Part shown: positions 38,324 through 47,892 of the stretch, piece by piece
Position numbering within the stretch: the stretch's first letter is position 1
How the letters are laid out: each line of letters opens with the position of its first letter
Assembly: GCA_003116975.1 (NCBI GenBank)
Contig: BGKB01000082.1
Span: 8,275-72,274 of the forward strand
DNA length: 64,000 bases
DNA from: Aurantiochytrium sp. KH105
Taxonomy: Eukaryota; Sar; Bigyra; Thraustochytrida; Thraustochytriidae
Direction of reading: 5' to 3'
Notes under the pieces: model-generated
Told to the model about the DNA's origin: nothing
Databases searched by the model: none
The model's input: the letters and a program-made list of their open reading frames with translations, nothing else
Program-made: the position numbers and the translations under genes

Positions 38324-40840
38324 ATGTCTGCCGATAAGATTGCCAGCGTGTCGACCGAAGCGTCCGACAAGGTAAAGAAATCCAAACAGACGATTTCGAC
38401 CTCACGAAAAGAGTCATCCAAAAAGAATCCAATGCTCGAGCCTAAAGTTGAAGCCAAAGCTAATCGTGCATCTGGCTCAGGCGTTGACTCGGACTCGGAC
38501 TCGGACTCGGACTCGGACTCGGACTCTGGATCGCAGGCGTCAAAAAATCTGCTGGAAATGCTGTCAAAATTTTCCTCATCTCCCAGTTCGTCCGACAGCG
38601 ATGATGATCTTTCCTCCTCCTCTTTCAGCGACAACGACGAGAAGAGCAACAACACCACCTCTTCAGACGACGCCTCCTCTTCAGAGGAAGATGAAAAAGA
38701 AGAAGAAGAAGAAGTAGAAGAAAAGAAAGAAGAAGACGATGATAATGAAGATGTCGCACAAGATCAAGCAGACAGTGAAAAAGTTTCAAAAGAAGAAGAA
38801 GAAGATGATGATGATGAAGATGTCGCACAAGATCAAGCAGACAGTGAAAAAAATGCAAAAGAAGAAGAAGAAGAAGAAGAAGATGATGAAGATGTCGCCC
38901 AAGATCAAGCAGACAGTGAAAAAGTTTCAAAAGAAGAAGAAGATGCAAGTCCTCCTCGGTCTCCATCAAGGGAAAATGCACGGGAAAAAGCAGCTATGGG
39001 CTCCATGAGCTCAACAAGCAAAGCATCAGCGGCCCGAAGCGGCTTACCAAACGAAAAGATAGTTGCTCCCCTGGCCGCTGCGGCACCGGCGATACGGCGC
39101 AACGTGGTTTCCCCATCGCCAACGCCCAGCGAAGAGAAAAAACCTTCCAAAGCACCAACAGCAGTCCCAACCTCACGAGCGGTGGAGTCCTACCCCTACG
39201 CGAGGTTGCGAATTTTGAGCAACTATTGCTTGGCTCTTCCTTGGCTTCCGGCCTTCCAAGGTAAACAAGTCGTGACAGCTTATTTCGTGTACAATCCTCT
39301 GGGAAGCCCACTTTACAACACAATGTTGGGTTTTAAAGACGGCACTCGAATCAACATACCGAGAAAGCTCAGGTACCGCTTCAATACAACGGCGTTCTTT
39401 GATGCTCTCTTTGACGAGAAATTGCCTGGGACATCCTTCAAGGATACCTTGAATTATGCCCTATTTGAAAAGGGCGAATCCATGAGGGTCACTCACTTGG
39501 ATATCGAAAGAGATGAGGATCTCGACTGCTATCTAGGCTCCGTGACAGTGCGAACACGCGAGGGCGTGACTTCGTCCGATCCAGAAGATGTACCCATACC
39601 TATGGCAGAAATTCGAAGAGTTGCTGTCAAAGCAGGATCCAAAGGACCAAAAGCAATCCACAGAGCAAGAGTAGCACAAGAAAGAGCAAGAGAATTATTG
39701 GCTGCTGCTCAGTCGTCGTCATCGTCAACGTCGACACAAGAAAGCAAACCCTCGGAGACTGTTGAGCCGCCAACATCCCCTCCGATGCCAGCCACTTCTG
39801 CGAACACCCCGCGACGCGCCGCCAAGGAGGCCGCTATTCTTGCCTTTACAAATTCGGCACCCCCCAAGTCCAAGAGCACCAAACTCAGGCCCAGGATCGG
39901 CGATCGAACGCGCACGTTCCAATCCGCTCTAGCAAAGGAGCGTTACGAATTATCGATTGACATGAACCGTAAGGCACTCGCCAAGGCCCGCGCAGTCAAA
40001 GCCCAGAAAAAAGCGGCCGCCTTGGCTCGTACAGACAACAAAAGCGCCTCTACAAGCCAAGAAGATCGGGCGAGATTTTCCGCTTCCTCTTCCACTTCCT
40101 CGGGCCTCCGCAACCCCGTGCGCAAAACGCAAAGCAAGCGTTCTGCGCCGACAATGACCGAAGCGACAGTTGAGGATGCGGAGGTCATGGACTTGGATAT
40201 AGACGAGGACGCGGACGCGGTAAAGGTATTTTCCAAGAAAGCAGCGAAACAGAGGAAGCCTGCACAGGCGGGTGACGAGGAAGACAGGACCGTGGCGGAT
40301 GTGGGCGTGAGAGGCAAACGTCGTAACAATGGGAAAGATCCCAAGAGGCGCCGTGGAAGCGAGGTTGAAACCTCGGACGACGACGACGACGACGAGAGCG
40401 AACATGGCATCCAAAATGAGAACGTTGCCGATGCCGACATCTTGGCAAGCGAAGAGCTCTGCAAGAAGAAATTCGATGAGTTTCGTCAAGTCATTTTTGG
40501 TGCAACCAGGGCGCGCATGAAAACAATCGAGAAAGAGAAGAGGGCGCGCAAGATCGCCGAAAACAAAGTTCGCTTCCTCGAAGAAAGAATTGCCGAGCTC
40601 GAGGAAAAGCTCGAAGACTCGCAAGATGCGATCGCGCGCAGCAAGGACGAGTCGGACCTCTGGTTCTTCCGCTTCAAGTCGCTCAAAAGAGAGGTCCGCA
40701 CGCACATAAAGGACAGTCCTTCGTGCGTCCTGCGCATACCTAACAAGCGTCCTTTTCAGGACAACGATGACAGCGGAGACGAGGACGACAGGAACGGCAC
40801 ATCGTCGGGAACCAAGAAAAAGCGCACCACGTCGTCGTAG
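38324..40840 (+). CDS. acidic, repeat-rich nuclear protein, unknown
   Basis: An 838-residue protein from the ATG at 38324. Order: a basic N-terminus, an (SD)n run near residues 53-66, acidic Ser/Glu/Asp tracts, and three copies of a 23-24-residue unit containing EDVAQDQADSEK near residues 140-205. A globular domain at about 285-445 follows (YPYARLRILSNYCLALPWLP, FVYNPLGSPLYNTMLGFKDG, DCYLGSVTVRTREG). After that come basic low-complexity segments, another acidic patch, and a C-terminal coiled coil (ARKIAENKVRFLEERIAELE). The tail has nuclear-type basic residues (GTKKKRTTSS). The central domain is unrecognised. The composition suggests a chromatin or nucleolar role, which is inference only. Confidence 0.75.
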   Translation: MSADKIASVSTEASDKVKKSKQTISTSRKESSKKNPMLEPKVEAKANRASGSGVDSDSDSDSDSDSDSGSQASKNLLEMLSKFSSSPSSSDSDDDLSSSSFSDNDEKSNNTTSSDDASSSEEDEKEEEEEVEEKKEEDDDNEDVAQDQADSEKVSKEEEEDDDDEDVAQDQADSEKNAKEEEEEEEDDEDVAQDQADSEKVSKEEEDASPPRSPSRENAREKAAMGSMSSTSKASAARSGLPNEKIVAPLAAAAPAIRRNVVSPSPTPSEEKKPSKAPTAVPTSRAVESYPYARLRILSNYCLALPWLPAFQGKQVVTAYFVYNPLGSPLYNTMLGFKDGTRINIPRKLRYRFNTTAFFDALFDEKLPGTSFKDTLNYALFEKGESMRVTHLDIERDEDLDCYLGSVTVRTREGVTSSDPEDVPIPMAEIRRVAVKAGSKGPKAIHRARVAQERARELLAAAQSSSSSTSTQESKPSETVEPPTSPPMPATSANTPRRAAKEAAILAFTNSAPPKSKSTKLRPRIGDRTRTFQSALAKERYELSIDMNRKALAKARAVKAQKKAAALARTDNKSASTSQEDRARFSASSSTSSGLRNPVRKTQSKRSAPTMTEATVEDAEVMDLDIDEDADAVKVFSKKAAKQRKPAQAGDEEDRTVADVGVRGKRRNNGKDPKRRRGSEVETSDDDDDDESEHGIQNENVADADILASEELCKKKFDEFRQVIFGATRARMKTIEKEKRARKIAENKVRFLEERIAELEEKLEDSQDAIARSKDESDLWFFRFKSLKREVRTHIKDSPSCVLRIPNKRPFQDNDDSGDEDDRNGTSSGTKKKRTTSS
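38484..38955. repeat. coding microsatellites and 69-72-bp repeats
   Basis: GACTCG hexamers at about 38487-38526 encode Ser-Asp pairs. GAA and GAT-rich runs then surround three copies of a 69-72-bp unit starting at 38747, 38816 and 38888 (GAAGATGTCGCACAAGATCA). Confidence 0.85.
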
Positions 40841-41071
40841 CCATCTCGAAATCAAACAAACACTAAGGAACAAACAATTAAGAGAAAGACCGAGGGAGAT
40901 TGATGAATTCTTACAAAATCCGAACTTGGGTAGAAGCCAACTCGAACACACACACGCACACCCGTTGCCAAGTCTCCCTGCCTGCCTGCGCACAAACCAC
41001 AAAAAAAAAAAAAAAAAAACTAACCGTCGCAGTCGCATCTCTTGTTGCACCAAACGAAAAATCAGGCAAGC

Positions 41072-42211
41072 ATGGCCGCGCTCGGGAGCGGCCTGGGCTC
41101 GGGCCTGGTGCGGCAGCTGGAGGTGCTGCGCGCGCAGTCAACCTCGCTGCAAGCGCGGCAAGAAGCCTCGCGGCGCAAGGTTGCGCGCAAGGCCAAGCTC
41201 CGCGAGCAGTTGGTCGAGATCGGGTCCTCCGAGCGTCGACTTCGCGCATCCTTGCGCAGGCGACGCGAGCGCGAGCTGCGCGCGAGCCGCGGCGATGACG
41301 ACGGCAACGACGCCCTTCGACTTGCACGCGGATTCGGCTCCGCGCCAAGCTCGACGGCCAAGCGCGGGAGAAAGGAAGTCGACGACGCCGACACCGTCAC
41401 CGTTGGCACTGTTGCAGACCTCATTCGCGAGCGCAAGCGCCAACGGCGGCGCAGCAGCAACAACATCGATGGCGACGATGAAGATCAGGATGACGATGAC
41501 GACGAAGACGAGGAAGACGAGGATGGCCAAGACGCGCTGGGAAGTCTGCGTAGCAGCGCAGCGCTTGCAGACGAAATGTCTGGCGAGGCCCACGAAGCCG
41601 TCACGCATCGCGGACTTGCAGAGCTGCAACTTGCGTATCGTCTCGCAGGTATCTCCATGTTTCGAACTCAGGCCGTCAAAGCGGTCGATCGCATGCTCGG
41701 TTTGCGCATCGACACTTCGTTTCAGGGTCGCTACTACGAGCGTTACTATCTCATCTTCAAGACGCTCAAACGCGCCGGCACGAGCGAACTCATCCTGCAA
41801 CGTCACACGCTCCCGCACTTTATCCCGGCGGAAGACCTCTTTGCCGAGTTCGATCTTGCCGAGTTCGTGCGTCGCGTGCAGGCCTACGCCAATGCCTACG
41901 TAACGCGTCGTGAGCAAACCAATGCCATCGTGCAGGCCTATGGCGACGATGAGCTCCACGCAACATCAGGAGGGGCCTTTGACGTCATCACCTTTTCTGG
42001 GCCTGCGCTCGACGGCGGAGGGGCGCGAATTCGTGTAATCTACAAGACGCTTCTCGATACAGTGCCCGAGCGCGTCGAGGTGTATGGAAGGAAAACGGCC
42101 CGAGCGCAGGTTGCCAGTCTTGCTCAGCCCCCCATGGGCCTTGCACTCGCTCACGTTTTCAAGGAGTGCGTGAACATTCTCGACTCCTTTCATGATCAGG
42201 ACGATGAATGA
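41072..42211 (+). CDS. CENPO: CENP-O / Mcm21-like kinetochore subunit
   Basis: A 379-residue protein that I assign to the CENP-O family, part of the inner-kinetochore CCAN/COMA complex. The N-terminal 100 residues are basic and helical. An acidic stretch (DDEDQDDDDDEDEED) follows, then the conserved domain at about 190-370: LQLAYRLAGIS, DTSFQGRYYERYYLIF, HTLPHFIPAEDL, FVRRVQAYANAYVTRREQ and IRVIYKTLLDTVPERVEV. These follow the order of the human protein (YRLTG, FEG..DSYFVDL, HSVPVFIPLEEI, LCEYLNAYSGRKYQ, ARLLYKDLTATLP). The ATG at 41072 has a good context. CCAN subunits are poorly documented in stramenopiles, so this is worth confirming. Confidence 0.78.
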   Translation: MAALGSGLGSGLVRQLEVLRAQSTSLQARQEASRRKVARKAKLREQLVEIGSSERRLRASLRRRRERELRASRGDDDGNDALRLARGFGSAPSSTAKRGRKEVDDADTVTVGTVADLIRERKRQRRRSSNNIDGDDEDQDDDDDEDEEDEDGQDALGSLRSSAALADEMSGEAHEAVTHRGLAELQLAYRLAGISMFRTQAVKAVDRMLGLRIDTSFQGRYYERYYLIFKTLKRAGTSELILQRHTLPHFIPAEDLFAEFDLAEFVRRVQAYANAYVTRREQTNAIVQAYGDDELHATSGGAFDVITFSGPALDGGGARIRVIYKTLLDTVPERVEVYGRKTARAQVASLAQPPMGLALAHVFKECVNILDSFHDQDDE

Positions 42212-42737
42212 CTGACTGACCGACCGACCGACTGACTGACTGACTGACTAGCCCCCATCAAAGCAAGCCAAGTACGCTCCTACTTTGTTTGCCTCAAACT
42301 TATTGCTCCATGTTTCATGTTCTTTCATATTCTTTGATCATTAACATCAAGGCTAGCCATCATCACGATCTTCGTACGTACAACCTCGAGCGACCCACTC
42401 TACCTTGTACTTGGTCTCGGGGCCTGCTCGGCAAGAGCATCCTCATCACCCCCTCCCTCCCTCCGTTCGTGCCAGTGCACAGGTCTTCTTTTGAAAGAGA
42501 CGCCACCGAGGGAGAAAAGGCAAGATACCTGCGCTAGGCAAGAAAGGAGCAGGCAGGCCATGGGACAGATCTTGGCAGAAAGCAGGTCCTTTGCGCTTTT
42601 TCTTCTTTTCTTGTGCGTGTGTGTGTGTCGTTCAGTCTCGCCGCTCAACGCCACACTACATACATGATGCGTCGCGAGCGCCGCAACTCTCGAGGTCGGT
42701 CATTCATTCCCTCCAAACATCAAATGCATCAATCCAA
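42212..42737. other. intergenic between convergent genes
   Basis: (TGAC)/(CGAC)n repeats at 42208-42250, then moderately AT-rich sequence with no convincing frame. It holds the 3' ends of the CENP-O-like and UQCC5-like genes. Confidence 0.55.
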
Positions 42738-43212
42738 TCATGCTTCTTGACCAGCTTCGCGAGAAGCTGCGAGCTCTACATTATACTTGGCCTCGAGGCG
42801 CTTGCGGCGCGCTTCACGCTCGGCCCTGGCGCGAGCTTCATTTGCAAGCTCCTCCTCGATGCGTTCCGCCTTTTTGCGTCGCGCAACATCATCTGTGAAA
42901 TTAGCAAGATCAACAAAGAACGTCATGAAAACAAAGCGCGTTAGAACGTCATGAAAACAAAGCGCGTTAGAACGTCATGAAAACAAAGCGCGTTAGACCG
43001 TCATGAAAACAAAGCGCGTTAGTGTCAAGTGCTCGTCCGCGTAGATAGATCTCGCAATCATGTGATGGCCCGCGCCGTGCAAGCAAGGTAGCTCACGTAC
43101 AAAAGGTCTGGCCGCCAATCGGCACCTTGATCATAAACAGCTCCATGCCAGCGCCCACCACAAAGCACAAAGGCACGGCGCGTGCAAGCGCCCGTCGCGT
43201 CGCTGCGTCCAT
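42738..43212 (-). CDS. UQCC5: UQCC5/SMIM4-like complex III assembly factor, spliced
   Basis: Two-exon gene. Exon 1, 43101-43212, encodes MDAATRRALARAVPLCFVVG and then AGMELFMIKVPIGGQTF. The intron, 42893-43100 (208 bp), has GTACGT at its 5' end, a TGCTAAT branch-like word and TTTCACAG at its 3' end. Exon 2, 42738-42892, completes the split Tyr codon (phase 1) and continues DDVARRKKAERIEEEL. The 88-residue product matches human SMIM4/UQCC5 in design and wording: a single membrane helix, then F.VG..ME..MIKV..G..TFYD..RRK..ER. That protein sits in the mitochondrial inner membrane and supports cytochrome b/complex III biogenesis. The C-terminal helix is longer than in animals. Confidence 0.82.
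42919..43022. repeat. 26-bp minisatellite inside the UQCC5-like intron
   Basis: Four head-to-tail copies of a 26-bp unit (AACGTCATGAAAACAAAGCG + CGTTAG) starting at 42919, 42945, 42971 and 42997. Only the last has a substitution (ACCG for AACG). It makes up half of the intron. Confidence 0.97.
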
Positions 43213-43865
43213 TGCTCTCGCGCCAGTGCGCCTGGCGACCTGCCCCGCGCAACGCGACACCCACGCGCCGGCCCGCCACGTAAACAAACAAACTACTCGC
43301 CAAAAGGTCTGCCGCGCCTATACCAGCGTCTGCTCGGCCGCAACCCGAAATAGTTCATTTTTGGGGTTGCGCACAAATGAGACTTCTCGTCTCACGTTTT
43401 CGAGACAGAGACACAAGAGATTTCCAGCCAAGCGCATTGTCAGATTTTGTCTATCATACAGAGGGAAAGCTTGCTGAGTACGCTGGCCTCACGCTCGTCA
43501 GAGGGACACAGCAAATTGAATGAAAGCGATGGCCACTTCATTTCCACTTTCTCCGCCGCCTGCCAGCATAGATCCGTTTAAAGGGTGAGAACCCGGCAGC
43601 TGCATTCATTGCGGCCGAGCTTGTGACGGAGCTCCTGCTTGTTTGCTTGCTCCAAACGATGGGCGCGACGTCAACAAACGTCAAGATTTTGCACCAAAGC
43701 GCGGGCAGAGAGCCCTTCCCGCTGGCTGCACCTCGCGCAGAGCGCTGACAAAGCGCGCGGCTCGCTGTGCAAGTGAGCTCTGCTCAAAGCGTGCTTGCGT
43801 GTATTTTGCGTGCGAGCACGAGAGAGAAATTGCCTTGCAATATCCGCTTGACAGAGAAAGCGAGC
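43213..43865. other. divergent promoter region
   Basis: About 650 bases between the divergent UQCC5-like and FAM194 genes. I see no coding frame or repeat that stands out. It presumably contains both promoters. Confidence 0.5.
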
Positions 43866-45965
43866 ATGGAAGACCACAAGTACAGCAGCAGCGGACGAAA
43901 AGCGTTCTTGCTCGCCAATGGCCAAGTGAGCCAAGTGTACTACCCGGACGGGCGCGTGGCAGCGGTTGTCGCGCAGTCCAACACGGGCAATGGCGACAAA
44001 AACAAGTTTTACTTTTATGACCGCGATGCCGCAGGAACGCTGGTGTGTTCGCTGGACGAAAACGCTGTCGGGTGTGCCAATGACAGCACGGGCAACCCCG
44101 AAGGAATGCGGCTCGTCATGACGAAAACGGGCGGTCTCCTCTCGCGCAACGAAGGCACCATTTTAAAGCGCTGGAAATGGGACAGAAAAGCGCAGCAGAG
44201 CGGTGAGCTACCGGACATGCCCTTGCGCATTTGTCTCAATGATCACCTCGTCCTCACCTTTAATGGCCGCGATGACATTGAAGTGCGTTTCGTTTGCGAG
44301 GGCGTCTCGCACCTATTCCAGTGTGGGCAGCAGCTGCGTCGCCGTCAAAGCTACCTGAGCACGTGTGAAATTGTGCGTCATGGCGCGCACCGCGGCAAGC
44401 TTATTCCGCGCATTCCGACCAAATCGCTTCAGGATCGGCAGCGCGACCTCGTGCAAGAATTTGCGGCGCTGCGAAACATCAACAAACCCGCAAGCCGCAA
44501 TATTCGACACAACCCAGAGGTTCGCGAGGTCATGCACAAACTTGAAGACGCATTTGAGCCCTACCAGGAGCGCATCGAATCTGGTGCCTACACGACTCCA
44601 TATCTCGATGGTGAGTGGCGGCGCGAGGCCTTCGAAAAGACCATGGCAGAAGTTCCGCGCATTTCCGAAACGGGTCACGAAACCGGCGGCCCGCCCACTC
44701 ACGCAGAGTTATGCGGCGTTGTACCGCAAGACAGACTCTTTGCCGAGGCGCAGGATGGTCGCATGTCCCCGCTTGGCCCTCTTCCCGTGACGTGGCCGAC
44801 CGAACTTCAGGTCCGCCAAGAGCTGCGCAAGATCAATCCAGCCCTCAAACGAGGCTTCATGCTGCGGAGCGCCTCGGGACGATACTCGCGCGACCTTCCC
44901 GTCCATGTCGACTTGCAAGGTTTGCGTAAGCTACCGCCCGTGACACCCGCGACACTCGACCAAACGCTCAACGCGCACCCCAACGAACTTGTCGTCGTGG
45001 TTTGTCTGCGTGAGGACGATCAGCTTTGCGTGCGCGCGCGTCAATTATTTGAAATGATTGAGGCAGATTTGCACGTGCCTTCGACCGCATCAGGGCTGGC
45101 AGGTGCGTCTTCAAAGAGGTCCAATCAAAATCAGCAAGACGAGGAGGCAATGAATATTCCTCCGACAAAGGTCTACAGCTTTGCCATGACGCACTCCCGT
45201 TACATGACCAACCGTTTTGGCGTGCAGACGTTGCCCGCGTACCTCGTCTTTTATCGCGCACGACTCGTTCGTGCAAACGTCATGGGTGCGAGACCCATCA
45301 ACATTATCAAGGAGCGCTCTCCGCCTCGCGTGCTCATCGTCGACCCCGCCGATTTCAGGTCGCAATTGCAAATGGAAAAGCTTCTCAAACGGCATCACAT
45401 CGAGTCCGAGCTAGCCATCTCGACAAAAGACGCAATTGCACACTTGCAGTTTCGTGCATCCATCACCACCGCCAACGCAATTACCTTTTACGGCATTGTT
45501 CTTCTCGACGCCTCTCTCGAGCCGACGCAGGCACGTGCCATTGCAGATCTGGCACGACGAACAGCCGCAGCAACCGAGCGAGGCGCCGTGATTGTGGTCT
45601 CGATGCTGCCGGCAGGATCTGTGGCTCGAGAGCGTCTCCAGGGTGGCGTTCTCCTCGAACCCGCTGCGGAAGAGCTCATTGCGTCAATTTGCGATGTTGC
45701 CACAACCAAGCCGTTCAAGTCAGCCACGCTCGACAGTCTCCTCGAGCGCTTTGATCAGCATCTCCGCACCACGCGCGGTGGCGATGCTGCCGAGCCAGAG
45801 GAGAATACAACGCATTACGGCTACAAAAAGGCTGATCTCGTGCGCATGCTAAAACTCGCTAGTCGTGATGCACAGCAGGGGGCTTTTTTACCGCCATCGT
45901 TTCGCCTCGGCATGCAGCTTTCTGCAAATCGGGCCGTCTTTCGTGGCGTCAGGCTCGAGCGATGA
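43866..45965 (+). CDS. FAM194-domain protein with thioredoxin-like and receiver-like C-terminus
   Basis: A 699-residue protein. The first 190 residues match the FAM194 (ERICH6 C-terminal) domain: GQVSQVYYPDGRVAAVVAQS, KTGGLLSRNEGTILKRWKWD and LNDHLVLTFNGRDDIEVRF. The middle region is helical. A thioredoxin-like domain follows at about 375-480 (LVVVVCLREDDQLCVRARQL, FGVQTLPAYLVFYRA) but lacks a CxxC active site. The last part looks like a pseudo-receiver domain (PPRVLIVDPADFRSQLQMEK, FYGIVLLDASLEP). FAM194 proteins are largely confined to organisms with motile cilia, so a flagellar role in zoospores is a reasonable inference. ATG at 43866 chosen; the frame extends upstream from a non-ATG codon. 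Confidence 0.72.
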   Translation: MEDHKYSSSGRKAFLLANGQVSQVYYPDGRVAAVVAQSNTGNGDKNKFYFYDRDAAGTLVCSLDENAVGCANDSTGNPEGMRLVMTKTGGLLSRNEGTILKRWKWDRKAQQSGELPDMPLRICLNDHLVLTFNGRDDIEVRFVCEGVSHLFQCGQQLRRRQSYLSTCEIVRHGAHRGKLIPRIPTKSLQDRQRDLVQEFAALRNINKPASRNIRHNPEVREVMHKLEDAFEPYQERIESGAYTTPYLDGEWRREAFEKTMAEVPRISETGHETGGPPTHAELCGVVPQDRLFAEAQDGRMSPLGPLPVTWPTELQVRQELRKINPALKRGFMLRSASGRYSRDLPVHVDLQGLRKLPPVTPATLDQTLNAHPNELVVVVCLREDDQLCVRARQLFEMIEADLHVPSTASGLAGASSKRSNQNQQDEEAMNIPPTKVYSFAMTHSRYMTNRFGVQTLPAYLVFYRARLVRANVMGARPINIIKERSPPRVLIVDPADFRSQLQMEKLLKRHHIESELAISTKDAIAHLQFRASITTANAITFYGIVLLDASLEPTQARAIADLARRTAAATERGAVIVVSMLPAGSVARERLQGGVLLEPAAEELIASICDVATTKPFKSATLDSLLERFDQHLRTTRGGDAAEPEENTTHYGYKKADLVRMLKLASRDAQQGAFLPPSFRLGMQLSANRAVFRGVRLER

Positions 45966-46570
45966 CACCGATTGCACGGATGTAAGACCATGTGGCAGAT
46001 AGACTGGACGCAAGCCTTTTTTATTTCTGTTTTTTTTTGGGGGGGGTGGGTGGGGAGAGAAGATAATCTGGGGAAAGAAAGAAACACACATGCGAGTGAC
46101 TACGGTAGGCAGACGACAATCAAATCCTATCTTTTTGTTTTGTTTTGTTATTGCGATTGCGAATAAAGTATGACTGACTGGACGAAATGAGCTGCCTCCA
46201 CGCACCGCCAAACGAGTTCCTCGTCGTAGGCACTCGGTGCAGGTCGTCATTCTTGCGTCGATGGATCGAGTTGATACTTGACTCGCTTCCTCGGCCACCT
46301 GGTCCCCTGCTATAAAGAAGGATCAGAGGAGAAATGGGGGAAACAAGAAGCGAGCAAAAATGCGTCAGATCCATCTTCGCGCGCGTGTGTCTTTTTTTTG
46401 TGTGTGCTACCGTAGGTTTCATTCGCAGTAACCCTCTGTGTAAAGGAAGGAGGTCGCAAGGAAGGAATAGGAGTAGATGATGGAGTGAGGGTAAAATGTC
46501 GTGTGAGGTCAAAAGGAATGGGGGGGGAGGAAATTGAGAGAGAGAGAGAGAGAGAGAAAGAGGAAATCAA
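45966..46570. other. intergenic, possible unplaced last exon
   Basis: T- and G-runs at 46026-46050 and (GA)n at 46535-46558. On the minus strand a good acceptor, CTTCTTTATAG, at about 46312 precedes short protein-like frames (e.g. RWPRKRVKYQLDPSTQE). These might be the tail of an alternatively spliced gamma-CA transcript. Otherwise nothing clear. Confidence 0.4.
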
Positions 46571-47140
46571 TCAGTGCGCCTCAACGTCACCAACAAAGGC
46601 AGCCGGGTTGCCGCCCCAGACCTGATCACTCGGGATCCTCGACATGGACGGAACAACGGTGCCTGGAAGGAGCTCTGCGCCGCCCTCCACGTAGCTGCCA
46701 GCCGAGACGACGCAATCGTCGCCAATCTTGGCCCCGCTGCCCACAAGGCACGACTCGAGCACACAGCGCTCGCCAATGACAACATCCGAGCCAATCTCCG
46801 TCGAGGTCGGGAGACCGGTCAGCGAGCGCTTCGTCATGGACGAAATGACCGAGTCGCTGCCAACCTTGACGGCAATGCCCAGGACGACCGTCTGGTCCTC
46901 GCCGTGGATCACCACATTTTCGCCGATCTCAGACCGAGCGCCAATCATGACCTCCTTGCCCAGGAGCGAGGCGCTCGGGGCCACCGAGACGCCGGGGCCC
47001 AGCGCGGGGGGCGCGACGCCCACCCAGTTGAACGGCTGGTGCGGCACCACCACGTGGTCCGCCGCGCGCAGGCCCGCGCGCTGCAGCGCCTGCCCGGACT
47101 CCACGAGCACGCCGCCCACGGCCTTGACCAGGTTGTTCAT
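46571..47140 (-). CDS. gamma-carbonic-anhydrase-like hexapeptide protein
   Basis: A 189-residue left-handed beta-helix protein of the gamma-CA family, which in plants and many protists forms a subcomplex of mitochondrial complex I. The N-terminus (MNNLVKAVGGVLVESGQALQ) is the usual amphipathic helix. Hexapeptide repeats follow (VMIGARSEIGENVVIHG, GSDVVIGERCVLESCLVGSG, AKIGDDCVVSAGSYVEGG). The family ending is SRIPSDQVWGGNPAAFV. Only one candidate zinc histidine (VVIHGED) is visible, so it is probably a non-catalytic gamma-CA-like subunit. The protein stops soon after WGGNP, shorter than usual. ATG at 47140 chosen because the upstream frame is GC-rich low complexity. Confidence 0.82.
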   Translation of the reverse strand: MNNLVKAVGGVLVESGQALQRAGLRAADHVVVPHQPFNWVGVAPPALGPGVSVAPSASLLGKEVMIGARSEIGENVVIHGEDQTVVLGIAVKVGSDSVISSMTKRSLTGLPTSTEIGSDVVIGERCVLESCLVGSGAKIGDDCVVSAGSYVEGGAELLPGTVVPSMSRIPSDQVWGGNPAAFVGDVEAH

Positions 47141-47449
47141 CTTCGCTCGCTCGCTCGCTCGCGCGCGCGCGTCGCCCGTCTGCCTGCCTGCGCGTCGCCG
47201 CGGAAGGGAGGGAGCGTCGGGGAGCCGCCGCCGGGGTCTCGCGCCTCTCCGCTCGGTCGCACGCAGCCAGCCGCCTCGCGCGTCAAGAGCGACAAGTCGA
47301 ACGGAGTCTACGCCGCGCGGCGCCTCCTGGCCAACTGCAGGTTTATCCGCACTTGAGCTCGCAGCAGCTCCAGCCACCTTACGTTTGCCACCTTAAAATT
47401 ATTTTAATTTTAATTAAAAATCTCTCTGGCTCTGCGAAGACGCAGGAGG

Positions 47450-47892
47450 AGGACCAGCAGCAGCAGCAGCAGGAGGACGGGGACGAGGAGGAGGGGAAGA
47501 ACGCGCGGAGGAAGGCGAAGGCGAAAGCGAGGCCAAGAGCAAGTGGAGAGAGTGGGGCGTGAGAGGTGGACGCGGATGTGCCTGCAAAGCGGGAAATCTG
47601 CAGCGGGATGGGCCAACGGAGATGGCAAAACAAGCAGGTGGGGATGTGAGGGCAAGGGGCCCTGTAGATTTTCAGGCGTGCTGCTAGGCGACGCTGCGAC
47701 TTGGCAAAGAGCTCTTGCGTTCAGACACGGGCGACTTTGGCCGGGTCGAAGAGTCCGGGAAATTCGGTTTCGACGACGACAACGACCAAGATGGACGATA
47801 ACGACGCCGACGTCGACCAAGAAGAAGATCTATCTCGCACAGTGAAGCAAGCAACGGTTGCTGTGGCGGCTGTGTTCACCAAGTCAAATTGA
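47450..47892 (+). CDS. possible small or spliced acidic protein gene
   Basis: Several plus-strand frames here look locally coding but none is complete. These are EDQQQQQQEDGDEEEGKNAR at about 47447-47505, RLGKELLRSDTGDFGRVEES...DDDNDQDGR at about 47700-47800, and MDDNDADVDQEEDLSRTVKQ...AAVFTKSN ending at 47892. TTTTCAG at about 47678 could be a 3' splice site. Repeats rich in GA and GAC make all frames look charged, so I keep this tentative. Confidence 0.25.
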
